NCBI RefSeq assembly: GCF_021730395.1
Contig: NC_069365.1
Coordinates: 24,645,501-24,709,500 of the forward strand
Reading direction: 5' to 3'
From: Mercenaria mercenaria
Lineage: Eukaryota; Mollusca; Bivalvia; Venerida; Veneridae
Length of the DNA: 64,000 bases
The translations under genes were made by a program, and so were the position numbers. Below the pieces are notes generated by a model, which was not told the origin of the DNA, made no database searches, and worked only from the letters and a program-made list of their open reading frames with translations. Below are positions 21,662-33,265 of the stretch, in pieces (the stretch's first letter is position 1; each line of letters begins with the position of its first letter).

Positions 21662-23199
21662 TATTATGTCTCCCCTAGGAGACATATTGTTTTTGCCCTG
21701 TCTGTCCTTCCGTCCGAGCAATAACTGGAAAACCATTTGACCTAGAACCTTCAAACTTCCTAGGGTTGTAGGGCTGCTGGAGTAGACGACCCCTATTGTT
21801 TTTGGGGTCACTCCGTTAAAGGTCAAGGTCACAGGGGCCTGAACATTGAAAACCATTTCCGATCAATAACTAGAGAACCACTTGACCCAGAATGTTGAAA
21901 CTTCATAGGATGATTGATCATGAAGAGTAGATGACCCCTATTGATCTTGGGGTCACTCCGTCAAAGGTCAAGGTCACAGGGGCCTGAACATTGAAAACCA
22001 TTTCCGATCAGTAACTAGAGAACCACTTGACCCAGAATGTTGAAACTTCATAGGATGATTGGTCATGAAGAGTAGATGACCCCTACTGATTTTGGGGTCA
22101 CTCCGTCAAAGGTCAAGGTCACAGGGGCCTGAACATTGAAAACCATTTCCGATCAATAACTAGAGAACCACTTGACCCAGAATGTTGAAACTTCATAGGA
22201 TGATTGGTCATGAAGAGTAGATGACCCCTATTAGTTTTGGGGTCACTCCGTCAGAGGTCAAGGTCACAGGGGCCTGAACATTGAAAACCATTTCCGATCA
22301 ATAACTTGAGAACCATTTGACCTAGAACCTTCAAACTTCCTAGGGTTGTAGGGCTGCTGGAGTAGACGACCCCTATTGTTTTTGGGGTCACTCCATTAAA
22401 GGTCAAGGTCACAGGGGCCTGAACATTGAAAACCATTTCCGGTCAGTAACTTGAGAACCACTTGACCCAGAATGTTGAAACTTAATAGGATGATTGGTCA
22501 TGCAGAGTAGATGACCCCTAAAGATTTTGGGGTCACTCTGTGAAAGGTCGAGGTCACAGGGGCCCGAACATTGAAAACCATTTCTGGTCAGTAACTTGAG
22601 AACCACTTGACCCAGAATGATGAAACTTCATAGGATGATTGGTCATGCAGAGTAGATGACCCATAACGATTTTAGGGTCACTCTGTTAAAGGTCAAGGTC
22701 ACAGGGGCCTGAACACAGATAACCAGTTCCGATCAATAACTTGAGAACCTCTCGACCAAGAATGTTGAAACTTCATAGGATGATTGTTCATGCAGAGTAA
22801 ATGACCCTATTGATTTTGGGGTCAGTTTATTAAAGGTCAAGATCACAGTGGCCTGTTCATGTAAAATCATTTTTTGGAAATAACTTGAGAACCACTTGAC
22901 CTACAATGTTGAAACTTAATAGGATGATTGGACATGCAGAGTAGATGACCCCTATTTATTTTGAGGTCACTTGATCAAAGGTCAAGGTCACAGGAGCCTG
23001 AACAGTGACTTGAGAACCACTAGGCCACGAGTGTTGAAATTTAGCGGGATGACTGGACATGCTAAATAGATGATCCCTATTGCAGCCAACCATCAGTGTC
23101 TCTTTGACTTTCGCTCCTGACCCCTATTGACTTCTTGCCTGTAGGACTTTGCATTGGGGGAGACATGCGCTTTTTTACAAAAGCATTTTCTAGTTATAA
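21662..23199 (+). repeat. TATGTCTCC-headed 145-bp-unit element, second copy
   Basis: Same head, units and tail as the copy at 18203 but without the hAT insertion, so it shows the empty site (CTCCTGACCCCTATTG). One early unit type (CCTAGGGTTGTAGGGCTGCT) recurs at 22329, indicating internal duplication of the array. The following 150 bp to 23349 carry another decayed repeat end with CTCTTGTTTTT. Confidence 0.82.
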
Positions 23200-24579
23200 T
23201 TACCTTATGACCAAGTAATTAGGGGTCACTTGAGTGTGACCTTGACCTGTTGACAAACTTTCTTGTTACAACCTTGAAATTTGGATGACATGTACAGTTT
23301 TGCACACTGATCTTAATTCTAACTGACTTTCAGTGACTCTCTTGTTTTTAGCTCACCTGTCACAAAATTGACAAGGTGAGCTTTTGTGAGCGTGCAGTGT
23401 CTGTCGTGCGTGTGTGCGTCCGTAAACTTTAGCTTGTGACCACTCTAGAGGTCACATTTTTCATGGGATCTTTATGAAAGTTGGTCAGAATGTTCATCTT
23501 GATGATATCTAGGTCAAGTTCGAAACTGGGTCACGTGCCATCAAAAACTAGGTCAGTAGGTCTAAAAATAGAAAAACCTTGTGACCTCTCTAGAGGTAAT
23601 ATATTTCACAAGATCTTTATGAATTTTTTTTTTTTTTTTTTTTTTTTTTTGAGGCCCTAAATGGGTAACCCCGTTTATTTTCCCCGTCATTGGTATAACT
23701 AGGGTCGGAGAACCATCCCTAACTAACTTTACACACAACATATTACAACATATACATATTATAATATTGTACTTATTTTAAACATCAATACTTTCATATA
23801 ACAATACTATCAATACTATTACAAGTATGGTATAAAAGGTCATAAACGGGTACCCAAGGAACATTCTTTTTAGCAAAACCATATCAAAAAGGTGAAAAAA
23901 GAAAAAGCGGTTATACATGTATGATATATAATGATGCTGAGCGAGCTTGCACAAACTAAGGATTAGTGTTAATTATGAAGTATAATTGTAATAATATCTA
24001 ATTACAAAGTTAACATTTATCTGATGAATAATCTTACAATTGACCAGTTTTGTTTTTCTAAATCTGTAATGTTCAAATTCTTATAAATTTCCCATGCTAA
24101 TGAAAGGCTCTTCTTAACTCCAGTAACAGTTGGTATAATTCCTTTTCTTTTGCACAAATATCGTTTTATCTCCAGAAACAAAATATCATATTCAACATTC
24201 CTTGGTTTACAACTGAAGGATCCAAGTAAAAAACATTCTTGTTTCATACATTCCATATTTATATTAACATTTGCACATATGTTTTTTATTCCGCTAAGTA
24301 ATTCTTGAACAATATGACAATTCCAAAATAAATGTAATAAAGTTTCTTCTTCCATTCTGCAAAATGTACATAAATTATCGTTTCTCATATTCATTTTATA
24401 TAACAAAGAGTTTGTACCTAGAGTTCTATGTACTATTCTAGTTTGAAACCACTGAATATATGAATCTCTTGTATATTTGAAAGGTAAACTATATATATAT
24501 TCCCAATCTAAAAGACTAATATTAAACAAAGAGTTCCATTTTAGTTGACTTGTTGGTTTTTCATTATTTTTTATAAATA

Positions 24580-25309
24580 CCGTATTTTCCCGAATAAACA
24601 CCTCCGGGGGCGTTACATTTTCGAAAGAGTTCATTTGAGATAAAAAAAATAAAAAATAAAAATTTTTACAAAACTTAAAAACATCGTTCAAACCAACTGT
24701 AAAGTGTTTCTGTGTTGTTTAATTCCCCCAAAACGTAATTATTTGGCATCCAATTTAATGCAGTGTGTCTTAAAATTATGCATTTAAATACGGTACCTCA
24801 TGTATTCCGTGACACGCTCGCGACATTACACATTACGTCATCATACCCAAACAGCTGTGTACTTCGATAATATTTTCCTTAGTACATGCGGGTAGCAATA
24901 CACAATGTCAGTGGTTTGACACGCTGCTTATGTGCCGGCTTTTAAATTAAAAGTTATTAAAACTGCCGAAGAAAAGGTTAACACTTTGCCGCAAATTTGT
25001 TTAAAGTCGACAGGAAGCTTGTGCGCGGTTAGTGCAAAAACAAATCAAAAATGGATTTACCGTTTAATTTTCTATTTGATGATTGGATACGTACCGTACT
25101 TAGTATAAACGTTTTGGATTTACGGTACATGTACTGTTTAAAAGTGTGTTTAATTCTTAATACATTGGATACTTACTGTAAATTACTTATTATGTGGACT
25201 TATAAAAATGAGGTTGGTGATTTTTTTTCGTTCTTGTTGACTTTTTTTCCCCTCCAAAACGGGTGGGGGGCGTTATTAGAGGGGGGGGCCTTAATTCGGG
25301 AAAATACGG
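24580..25309. mobile_element. TA-flanked non-autonomous element (Tc1/mariner-like)
   Basis: 730 bp with the terminal inverted repeat CCGTATTTTCCCGAAT, flanked by TA on both sides (24578-24579 and 25310-25311), inside the LINE frame. Just inside each end are opposed GGGGG runs (CACCTCCGGGGG left; GGGTGGGGGGCG and GGGGGGGGCC right). No transposase frame. Confidence 0.75.
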
Positions 25310-25587
25310 TATACTATAAATAGTTTTATTGTTTTTCAGAATTACAGGCATTAAATAGCTACTGATACAAGGATGTACCACATTGTAATCAATAACAAAG
25401 TTGTTATTTTTACTTAATATAAAACTTTTTACACTTCTTTTTAATATCTCATAATGTAAAAGGTTTATTTTACTTCCAGCAATTGTTTCCAAATACTGCA
25501 AACTAAGAAAAGACACAGAATCTGACATATCACTAACAAAGCGAATCCCTCTATCATAGAGTGGTTTTATAAATATATAGAGGATAA

Positions 25588-25984
25588 TTGTTGGTTTCGG
25601 TGTTTACTGTAATATCACGTTATAATTTCACCGAGTGGGCACCAAAAGTGATATTTTCACGAGTGGCGCAGCCACGAGTGAAAATAACAACTTTTGGTGT
25701 TCACGAGTGAAATTACTGTGATATTACATCAATACCAACAATTTTTCTGTTTATTTTATGTCTAAAACTCTACTTTTGTTGTGTTTATTTCAATAAAATG
25801 TCGAAATTTGCGGGAAATTTTATCAGGAAGCATCGCAAAGATGACGTGATTTTAACGCTCGGTAAACTTTTTGACATTAATCCGGGTATCAGGTTTGATA
25901 ATTTTCACTGAGTGGCCAGTGAGTTTATCAAGATATAATTCACCGTTATATTTCGATAAACCACCGAAAAACATAAAAATAAAC
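25588..25984. mobile_element. Foldback insertion in the LINE
   Basis: The LINE frame is lost between GGNG and the IKPLYDRGIRF segment. Bases 25590-25739 fold into an imperfect hairpin of ~75-bp arms centred on TTTTCACGAGTGGC-GCA-GCCACGAGTGAAAA. The remaining 240 bp end in AAAAACATAAAAATAAACC. Exact ends and target duplication are not resolved by eye. Confidence 0.6.
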
Positions 25985-28581
25985 CATTTCCACCAGTGAG
26001 AATTTCATGATTATAGAATAGTGGCATATTTAACAATTGTTCAGCTGTATCAATTGGTGTACACTCTATTAATTTAATAAAACATTTTAAAACATCAATC
26101 CAAAATTTATTTGTGAGTTTTCTTATAGTATATTCTGCATACAGTTTACCAGTATTAAATAATTTATCTATATCAAACAAGGTTCTAACTAATCGAAAGC
26201 AATTACTCTCACTTCCATTAACACATTTCTTGAACCATAATACTTCCAAGCTGTATGTATATGAAAATATGTCTATCATTTTCAGGCCTCCTTCTTTATA
26301 GTCTTTAATGATAACTGTTTTCTTGAGTTTTACTTTACCTTCCCATACAAAATCATAAAAAAATATTATTAATTTCCTGTAAGACTTGATCACTTGGGTT
26401 TGGTAACGATATCAGACAATGTGTCAACAAGGGAAGTAACAATGATTTAACAACTATAATTTTACCAATTGGAGTTAGTTTTCTTCTCTTCCAATATGAT
26501 ATACTTTCTACAATTTTACTGATTTTATCTTGAAAATTAAGATTTTGTTTAAATCAACATCAAATATAATACCCAGTAGTTTAAACCTAGTTGTACCCCC
26601 AAAAAGTTTCCATTTTGTTTTTATTGACCTTGTGCTATATTTAAGAGAGCCTATCCAAATAACATTAGTCTTATCAAAATTAACTTTTAATTCTGAGTGA
26701 AGAGAAAAATCATGCAATAAGTCAAGTGCTGAGTTCAAAGATTTATCTGAACCATCTAATAATAATGAGGTGTCATCTGCAAATTGAGAAATCTTATATT
26801 CTGTTCCGTCAATAACTATACCTTTAATATTTGAACATTTCTAATTTTTATAGCCAGTATTTCAGCACAGAGAATAAAAATATAAGGTGAGATTGGGTCA
26901 CTCTGTCGGCAACAACGGCCGCAGCTGAAAAAATTTGATAAAAATCCATTTAACTTCATGAAAATTGGTCAGAATGTTCATCTTGATGATATCTAGGTCA
27001 AGTTCGAAACTGGGTCATGTGCCATCAAGAACTAGGTCAGTAGGTCTAAAAATAGAAAAACCTTGTGACCTCGCTAGAGGCCATATATTTAACAAGCTCT
27101 TCATGAAAATTGGTCAGAACGTTCACTTTGATGATATCTAGGTCAAGTTCGAAACTGGATTAGGTGCCATCAAAAACTAGGTCAGTAGGTCAAATAATAG
27201 AAAAACCTTGTGACTTCTCTAAAGGCCATATTTTTCATGGGATCTTCATGAAAGTTGGTCTGAATGTTCATCTTGATGATATCTAGGTCAAGTTCGAAAC
27301 TGGATCACATGCGGTCAAAAACTAGGTCAGTAGGTCTAAAAATAGAAAAACCTTGTGACCTCTCTAGAGGCCAAATATTTCATGAGATCTTCATGAAAAT
27401 TGGTCAGAATGTTAATCTTGATGATATCTAGGTCAAGTTCGAAAGTGGGTCACATGCCATAAAAAACTAGGTCAGTAGGTCAAATAATAGAAAAACCTTG
27501 TGACCTCTCTAGAGGCCATATTTTTCATGGGATCTGTATGAAAAGTGGTCTGAATGTTTATCTTGATGATATCTAGGTCAAGTTTGAAAGTGGGTCACGT
27601 GCTTTCAAAAACTAGGTCAGTAGGTCAAATAATAGAAAAGCCTTGTGACCTCTCTAAAGGCCATATTTTTCATGGGATCTGTATGAAAATTGGTCTGAAT
27701 GTTCATCTTGATGATATCTAGGTCAGGTTCGAAACAGGGTCATGTGCGATCAAAAACTAGGTCAGTAGGTCTAAAAATAGAAAAACCTTGTGACCTCTCT
27801 AGAGGCAATACTTGTGAATGGATCTCCATAAAAATTGGTCAGAATGTTCACCTTGATGATATCTAGGTCAAATTGAAACTGGGTTACGTGCCTTAAAAAA
27901 CTAGGTCAGTAGGGCAAATAATAAAAAAACCTTGTGACCTCTCTAGAGGCCATACTTTTCATGGGATCTGTATGAAAGTTTGTCTGAATGTTCATCTTGA
28001 TGATATCTAGGTGAAGTTTGAAACTGGGTCAACGGCAGTCAAAAACTAGGTCAGTAGGTCTAAAATTATTAAAATCTTTTGACCTCTCTAGAGGCCACAT
28101 TTTTCAATGGATCTTCATGAAAATTGATCTGAATGTTCACCTTGATGATATCTAGGTCAGTTTTGAAACTGGGTCACGTGCGGTCAAAAACTAGGCCAGT
28201 AGGTATAAAAATAGAAAAAACCTTGTGACCTCTCTAGAGGCCATATTTTTCACGAGATCTTCATGAAAATTAGTGAGAATGTTCATCTTGATGATATCTT
28301 GGTAAAGTTCAAAACAGGGTCACGTACCTTCGAAAACTAGGTCAATAGGTCAGATAATAGAAAAACCTTGTGACCTCTCTAGAGACCATATTTTTCAATG
28401 GATCTTCACAAAAATTGGTCAGAATTTTTATCTTGATAATATCTAGGTCAAATTCAAAACTGGGTCACATGAGCTCAAAAACTAGGTCACTTTGTCAGAT
28501 AATAGAAAAAACGACGTCGTACTCAAAACTGGGTCATGTGGGAAGAGGAGAGCGATTCAGGGCCATCATGGTCCTCTTGTT

Positions 28582-29030
28582 TTAAGATACAGCCTTGAAA
28601 TTTGGACGACATGTACAATTTTGCACAACAATCTTAAAACTGATTTTCAATGACCTTGAATGTGACCTACTGACCTACTTTCTTGTTTTTTTGTAAGATA
28701 CAGCTTTGAAATTTGGATGACATGTATAGTTTTGCATGCCGATCTTTAAACAGACTTTCAGTGACTGTCAATATGACCTACTGACCTACGTTCTCGTTTT
28801 CTAAGCTACAGGAAAAGGATCACCTGTAAATTTTTTTTTACAGATTCAAAAATGATTAAACTTGCATAATCTTTATCTTAACCCACTCTCCTAAAAAATA
28901 ATTAAACTTGCATAATCTTTATCTTGACCCACTATCCTAATTTTCTTGTTTTTAAAGCTTAAGCTAAGAAATTTGTTCAAGCAAACAACTTGATATACCC
29001 AGGTAAGCGATCCATCATGGCCCTCTTGTT
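28582..29030 (+). repeat. Decayed tandem-core repeat
   Basis: Three to four short units (TACAGC-TTGAAATTTGGA, GACATGTA, AGTTTTGCA) and a TTAAACTTGCATAATCTTTA duplication, ending AGGTAAGCGATCCATCATGG then CCCTCTTGTTT, the shared tail. The next 250 bp to 29277 show nothing recognisable. Confidence 0.6.
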
Positions 29031-29275
29031 TCAGTTATGACCCTGTTGAGAACTCCTATAAAGCATTTTCAAGGGGGCATGTGTCATACAATGTTAAGAT
29101 CATTCATGTTTCTGTTATTCACATTACTATGTTTGGGTAGTTTATGACACCTCAGCCATTGTACAGAAAGGTTCATTGTATCCAACAAGATGTAGTTATT
29201 TTTTGTGGACCACTACCTTCGATTTATTTATTGTAATGTTTTAAATTAATATTGTATACATATAGTTTGTGCATT

Positions 29276-30620
29276 ATTTTTAGCTCGACTATTCGAAGAG
29301 GAGCCTCCGTGGCCGAGTGGTTAAGGTCGCTGACTTCTAATCACTTGCCCCTCATCGATGTGGGTGCGAGCCTCACTCGGGGCGTTGAATTCTTCATGTG
29401 AGGAAGCCATCCAGCTGGCTTACGGAATGTCGGTGGTTCTACCCAGGTGCCCGCTCGTGATGAAATAATGCACGGAGGGGCACCTGGGGTCTTCCTCCAC
29501 CATTAAAGCTTGACCGTCGCCATATGACCTATCATGTGTCGGTGCGACGTTAAATCAAAAAAAAAAAACAAAAAAAACAAACTATTCGAAGAATAAGAAT
29601 AGCTATCCTACTCATCACGGCGTCGGCGTCGGCTTCACACCTTGGTTAGGTTTTTCGTACCAGTCCACATTTTGACAAAGTCTTTTGCGATAAAGCTTTG
29701 AAACTTTCAACACTTGTAAACCACCATGGCCAGTTATAGGCAAGAGCACATAACTCTATCAAGGATTTTGGCTAAATTATGGCCCCTATTGACTTAGAAA
29801 TCATGGTTAAGTTTTTCGTACCAGTTCATATTTTGACAAAGTCTTTTAAGATAAAGCTTTGAAACTTTCAACACTTGTTTACCATCACCATGGCCAGTTA
29901 TAGGCAAGAGAACATAACTCCATCAAGGATTTTGGCTGAATTATGGTCCTTTTTGACTTAGAAATCTGGGTTAATATTTCGTACCAGTTCATATTTTGTC
30001 AGTCTTTTGAGATAAAGCTTTGAAACTTCCAACTCCTGTTTACCATCACCATATCCAGTGATAGGCAAGAGTACATAACTCCATCAATGATTTTGGCTGA
30101 ATTATGGCCCTTTTTGACTTAGAAATCTTGGTTAAGTTTTCTGTACCAGTTCATATTTTTTGTAAAGTGTTTGACATATGGCTTTGAAAGTTTAATCACT
30201 TGTTTAGTATAATAGTCTCTATCTGTGGGAAAGAGTACATAACTCTGTCATCTATTTTGGCTGAATTATGGCTGTTTTTGGACTTTGAAATTGGTTCTGT
30301 TTTCATACAAGTCCACGTTTTGTCAAAACTATTTGACATATGGCTTTTAAACTTTGAACACTTGTTTATCATTATGATTTCCATCTGTAGGCAAGAGTAC
30401 ATAACTGTTTTGACTGAATTATGGCTCTTTTTGGACTTTGAAATTGGTTATACATTGCCATTTAGTGCAAGACTTATTGAAATCAAAGAAATACAGGAAC
30501 ATTGATTGTCTAATCTATTTATTTTTTTTTTGTCCGAATACCTGTGGAAATATTTTGACCCCATTCTTCAATCAATTCTTCGAATAGTCGAGCGCGCTGT
30601 CATCAGACAGCTCTTGTTAT
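29276..30620 (+). repeat. AGCTCGACTATTCGAAG-headed element, split by a SINE
   Basis: Head AGCTCGACTATTCGAAG (29283), then after the SINE AATAGCTATCCTACTC and CGGCGTCGGCGTCGG. Units of about 145-170 bp follow (CAGTTCATATTTTG, GATAAAGCTTTGAAACTT, GGCAAGAGTACATAACTC, GGCTGAATTATGGC). The tail CTTCGAATAGTCGAGCGCG is the complement of the head, followed by hairpin GCTGTC-ATCA-GACAGC and TCTTGTTA. Confidence 0.82.
29300..29580 (+). mobile_element. tRNA-derived SINE
   Basis: 281 bp flanked by the perfect 12-bp duplication ACTATTCGAAGA (29288-29299, 29581-29592). The head GCCTCCGTGGCCGAGTGG carries box A; GGTGCGAGCCTCACTC is a box B variant, giving a Leu/Ser-tRNA-like head. The body has CCAGGTGCCC and GGGGCACCTGG, which pair, and ends GTGCGACGTTAAAT before an A-rich tail. 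The body resembles widespread molluscan SINEs, but I cannot name the subfamily. Confidence 0.85.
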
Positions 30621-31188
30621 ATGTTTTAGAACAAACAATTGTACAAAGTTTGAAAGCTGTGTTTCTGTATTTGTCATCATTAGGCCAAGAACCATAACTC
30701 TGTTATGCATTTTGTCAAAATTATGGCCCTATTTATTCATAGAAGGTTAAAATGAGTGTTTAGGTCGACCTTTTCTCAAAAACTGTAAGAGCTTAAACAG
30801 CTTTGAATCTTTGCACACTTGTTTATCATTATTAGGTGACTATGTAGGCCAAGAACCAGTATTTTCTTGAATGTTGCCTTTTTAACATCATTATGCTAAT
30901 ATTTGTAAATAGTTACTGTCTTTTTCTGATTTTATGTTATCTTCTGAATAGGAATTTATATTAGGGTTGTCGCCTGTTTATTGGCCACAACCTGTGATTC
31001 ATTTATAAAGATGTTAATTATTACATTATTATTCTGTGAACCTTATTTTATATGCACTTTTAGAAAGAGATCATTTTGTTTAATACTTTCGCATGTTTGT
31101 ATTAGGTTTGTCATTTTTGGACCATAACCTTTGATTCATTCATTGTAATGATGTTATTTTATTTTGACATACCTTGTACCTTATTTTT
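30621..31188. repeat. Decayed units, no gene
   Basis: Remnants of the previous element's units (GGCCAAGAACCATAACTC, AATTATGGCCCTATTT) up to about 30880, then AT-rich sequence with nothing recognisable. Confidence 0.5.
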
Positions 31189-32118
31189 ATGCCCCCGAAG
31201 GGAGGCATATAGTTTTTGAACCGTCTGTCTGTCCGTCGGTCTGTCAGTCTGTCAGTCTGTCGGTCCGTCCGCAATTTTCGTGTCCGGTCCATATCTTTGT
31301 CATCGATGGATGGATTTTCAAATAACTTGGCATGAATGTGTACCACAGTAAGACGACGTGCAGTGCGCAAGACCCAGGTCCGTAGCTCAAAGGTCAAGGT
31401 CACACTTAGACGTTAAAGGATAGCGCATTGATGGGCGTGTCCGGTCCATATCTTTGTCATCGATGGATGGATTTTCAAATAACTTGGCATGAATGTGTAC
31501 CACAGTAAGACGACGTGCAGTGCGCAAGACCCAGGTCCGTAGCTCAAAGGTCAAGGTCACACTTAGACGTTAAAGGATAGTGCATTGATGGGCGTGTCCG
31601 GTCCATATCTTTGTCATCGATGGATGGATTTTCAAATAACTTGGCATGAATGTGTACCACAGTAAGACGACGTGCAGTGCGCAAGACCCAGGTCCGTAGC
31701 TCAAAGGTCAAGGTCACACTTAGACGTTAAAGGATAGTGCATTGATGGGCGTGTCCGGTCCATATCTTTGTCATCGATGGATGGATTTTCAAATAACTAT
31801 GCATGAATGTGTACCACAGTAAGACGACGTGCAGTGCGCATTACCCAGGTCCGTAGCTCAAAGGTCAAGGTCACACTTAGACGTTAAAGATCATTTTTCA
31901 TGATAGTGCATTGATGGGCATGTCCGGTCCATATCTTTGTCATTCATGCATGGATTTTAAAATAACTATGCATGAATGTGTGACACAGTAAGACGATGTG
32001 TCGCGCGCAAGACCCAGCTCCGTAGGTCAAAGGTCCAAAACTCTTAACATCGGCCATAACTATTCATTCAAAGTGCCATCGGGGGCATGTGTCATCCTAC
32101 GGAGACAGCTCTTGTTAT
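31189..32118 (+). repeat. TATGCCCCCGAAGG-headed element with 157-bp units
   Basis: Head TATGCCCCCGAAGGGAGGCA, then TCTGTCNG repeats, then units starting TGTCCGGTCCATATCTTTG at 31281, 31438, 31595 and 31752 (exactly 157 bp apart) and 31921 (169 bp). The first four units are almost identical, so the expansion is recent. Units carry GCTCAAAGGTCAAGGTCAC. The tail has GGGGGCATGTGTC (complement of the head), a TGTC/GACA stem and GCTCTTGTTA. Confidence 0.85.
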
Positions 32119-32247
32119 ATCTTTTATAGAATTCAAAAATTTAAAAAGTTGTATACTATATCATATGATTTCAACATTTATTGTTGAATTTATCAAAATT
32201 GCAAAAAATTAAAGAAACAGAACATTTTTAAATTTACTCTGCATAAT

Positions 32248-32892
32248 TTTTAGCTAGACTATACGAAGTATAAGGAGAGCTATCCTACTCGCCCCGGCGT
32301 CTGCGTCAGCGTCTTTCCGCGTCCCCACCTTGGTTAAAGTTTTTTTACACTTTCTCTTTTTTCAACTTATCTCTGTAATTACTTGATGGATTTGATTCAA
32401 ACTTAAAATACTTATTCCTCATCATCATTCGCATCATCTGACCTAACAGCCATAACTCTGGCACCAATATTTCATGAATTATCCCCCCCCCCCCCCCACT
32501 TTCACTTAGATTTTCAGGTTAAACTTTTGATGCGCTTTCACTCTATCTCTGTTATTACTGAATGGATTTGATTCAAACTTAAAATAGGTGTTCAACATCA
32601 TTACCCACATCATATGACACAAGGCGCATAACTCTGGTACCATTTTTTCATGAATTATGCCCCTTTTTGCTAGGATATACTTATATAGTGTTTTGATACA
32701 TTTTATCTTTACCCCTCTTATTACTTTAAGTTGATATTTTTGACATAGACTCAGGCTGTTGTGCAATATCTTCATCCACAATTGGAGTCATTAAACACTC
32801 CAGTGACAGCTCTAGTTTCCTCAGATGTGCCCAGTTTCACTATCCAGCATCGAAATAGTCAAGCGCGCTGTCTCCTGTGACAGCTCTTGTTA
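32248..32892 (+). repeat. AGCTAGACTATACGAAG-headed element
   Basis: Head AGCTAGACTATACGAAG, AGAGCTATCCTACTCG, CGTCTGCGTCAGCGTC; two to three units with TGATGGATTTGATTCAAACT and a C run at 32485-32499; tail CGAAATAGTCAAGCGCG, GCTGTC-TCCTGT-GACAGC and TCTTGTTA. A relative of the element at 29276. Confidence 0.78.
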
Positions 32893-33265
32893 GATATATA
32901 TTGACATATCAATATTACCACAATTGCAATTAATTATATTACATTTCAATATTTTGATTGAGTCATAGTTTTACAATATTGATATTAATGCATATTTGTG
33001 TTATTAAACTTCAATACTTATCCATTTTGACATTACAGTAATTGCAATTCTCATTTACCTATCAGTATTCTAATAGTTGCATAAACTATAATAATTATAT
33101 CATTATATTATAAATATTATAAAAGTCATTATGTTGTTTACAATGAGGATCATTATTCAGATTATGAGCATTATAAAATGTCTTTTTTATATTCCGCATA
33201 ATATTGTATATGAATAAATTTCTTGAAAAAGACTGTTGTAGATAATTGTTTGTCTAATCCCATAA
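32893..33265. other. AT-rich spacer, nothing recognised
   Basis: Very AT-rich with repeated ATAATTATAT and CAATATT stretches. No gene or terminal repeat. Confidence 0.6.

Larger units (their letters stand above)
24017..26945 (-). pseudogene. LINE ORF2 C-terminal half (RT palm to zinc knuckle), broken
   Basis: In minus-strand order: RT motif with CRQSDPISPYIFILCAEI, the catalytic box QFADDTSLLLDGS (about 26760), thumb region with SELKVNFDKTNVIWIGS, the diagnostic WEGKVKLKKTVIIKDY followed by KEGGLKMIDIFSY (25.9-26.4 kb), and the zf-RVT end with CTFCRMEEETLLHLFWNC (about 24340). That order fits L1/Tx1-clade LINEs. One base shift separates RNVQ from GIVIDGTEY upstream of the FADD box. When the insertion at 24580-25309 is skipped with one TA, the frame runs straight through KTIYSIFIKNNEKP, which confirms the nested order. 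The endonuclease half is missing by 5' truncation. Confidence 0.8.
23626..26950 (-). mobile_element. 5'-truncated L1/Tx1-like LINE with two nested insertions
   Basis: On the minus strand it begins inside the reverse transcriptase and ends in a poly(A) tail (plus-strand T run 23626-23653) after an AATAAA-containing 3' region. Flanking CTTTATGAA / CTTCATGAA look like the target duplication within the host repeat unit. Two non-autonomous insertions (24580-25309 and about 25588-25984) interrupt it. At least one further frame change is present in the RT part, so the copy is dead. Confidence 0.8.
23350..28581 (+). repeat. Hairpin-headed 145-bp-unit element, split by a LINE
   Basis: Head AGCTCACCTGTCACAAAATTG closes on GACAAGGTGAGCT; units carry TTGATGATATCTAGGTCAAG, AACTAGGTCAGTAGGTC and CTTGTGACCTCTCTAGAGG with a strict 145-bp period (for example 26983, 27128, 27273). 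The tail is GAGAGCGATTCAGGGCC, a GCC-ATCAT-GG stem and CTCTTGTTTT. The array is interrupted at 23626-26950 by a LINE. Confidence 0.85.

Noticed and set aside
18968-22606. Short minus-strand frames with repeated NGFPCSGPCDLDLSQSDPK-type peptides
   Set aside because: These are translations of the 145-bp units. They shift frame from unit to unit and lack start context.
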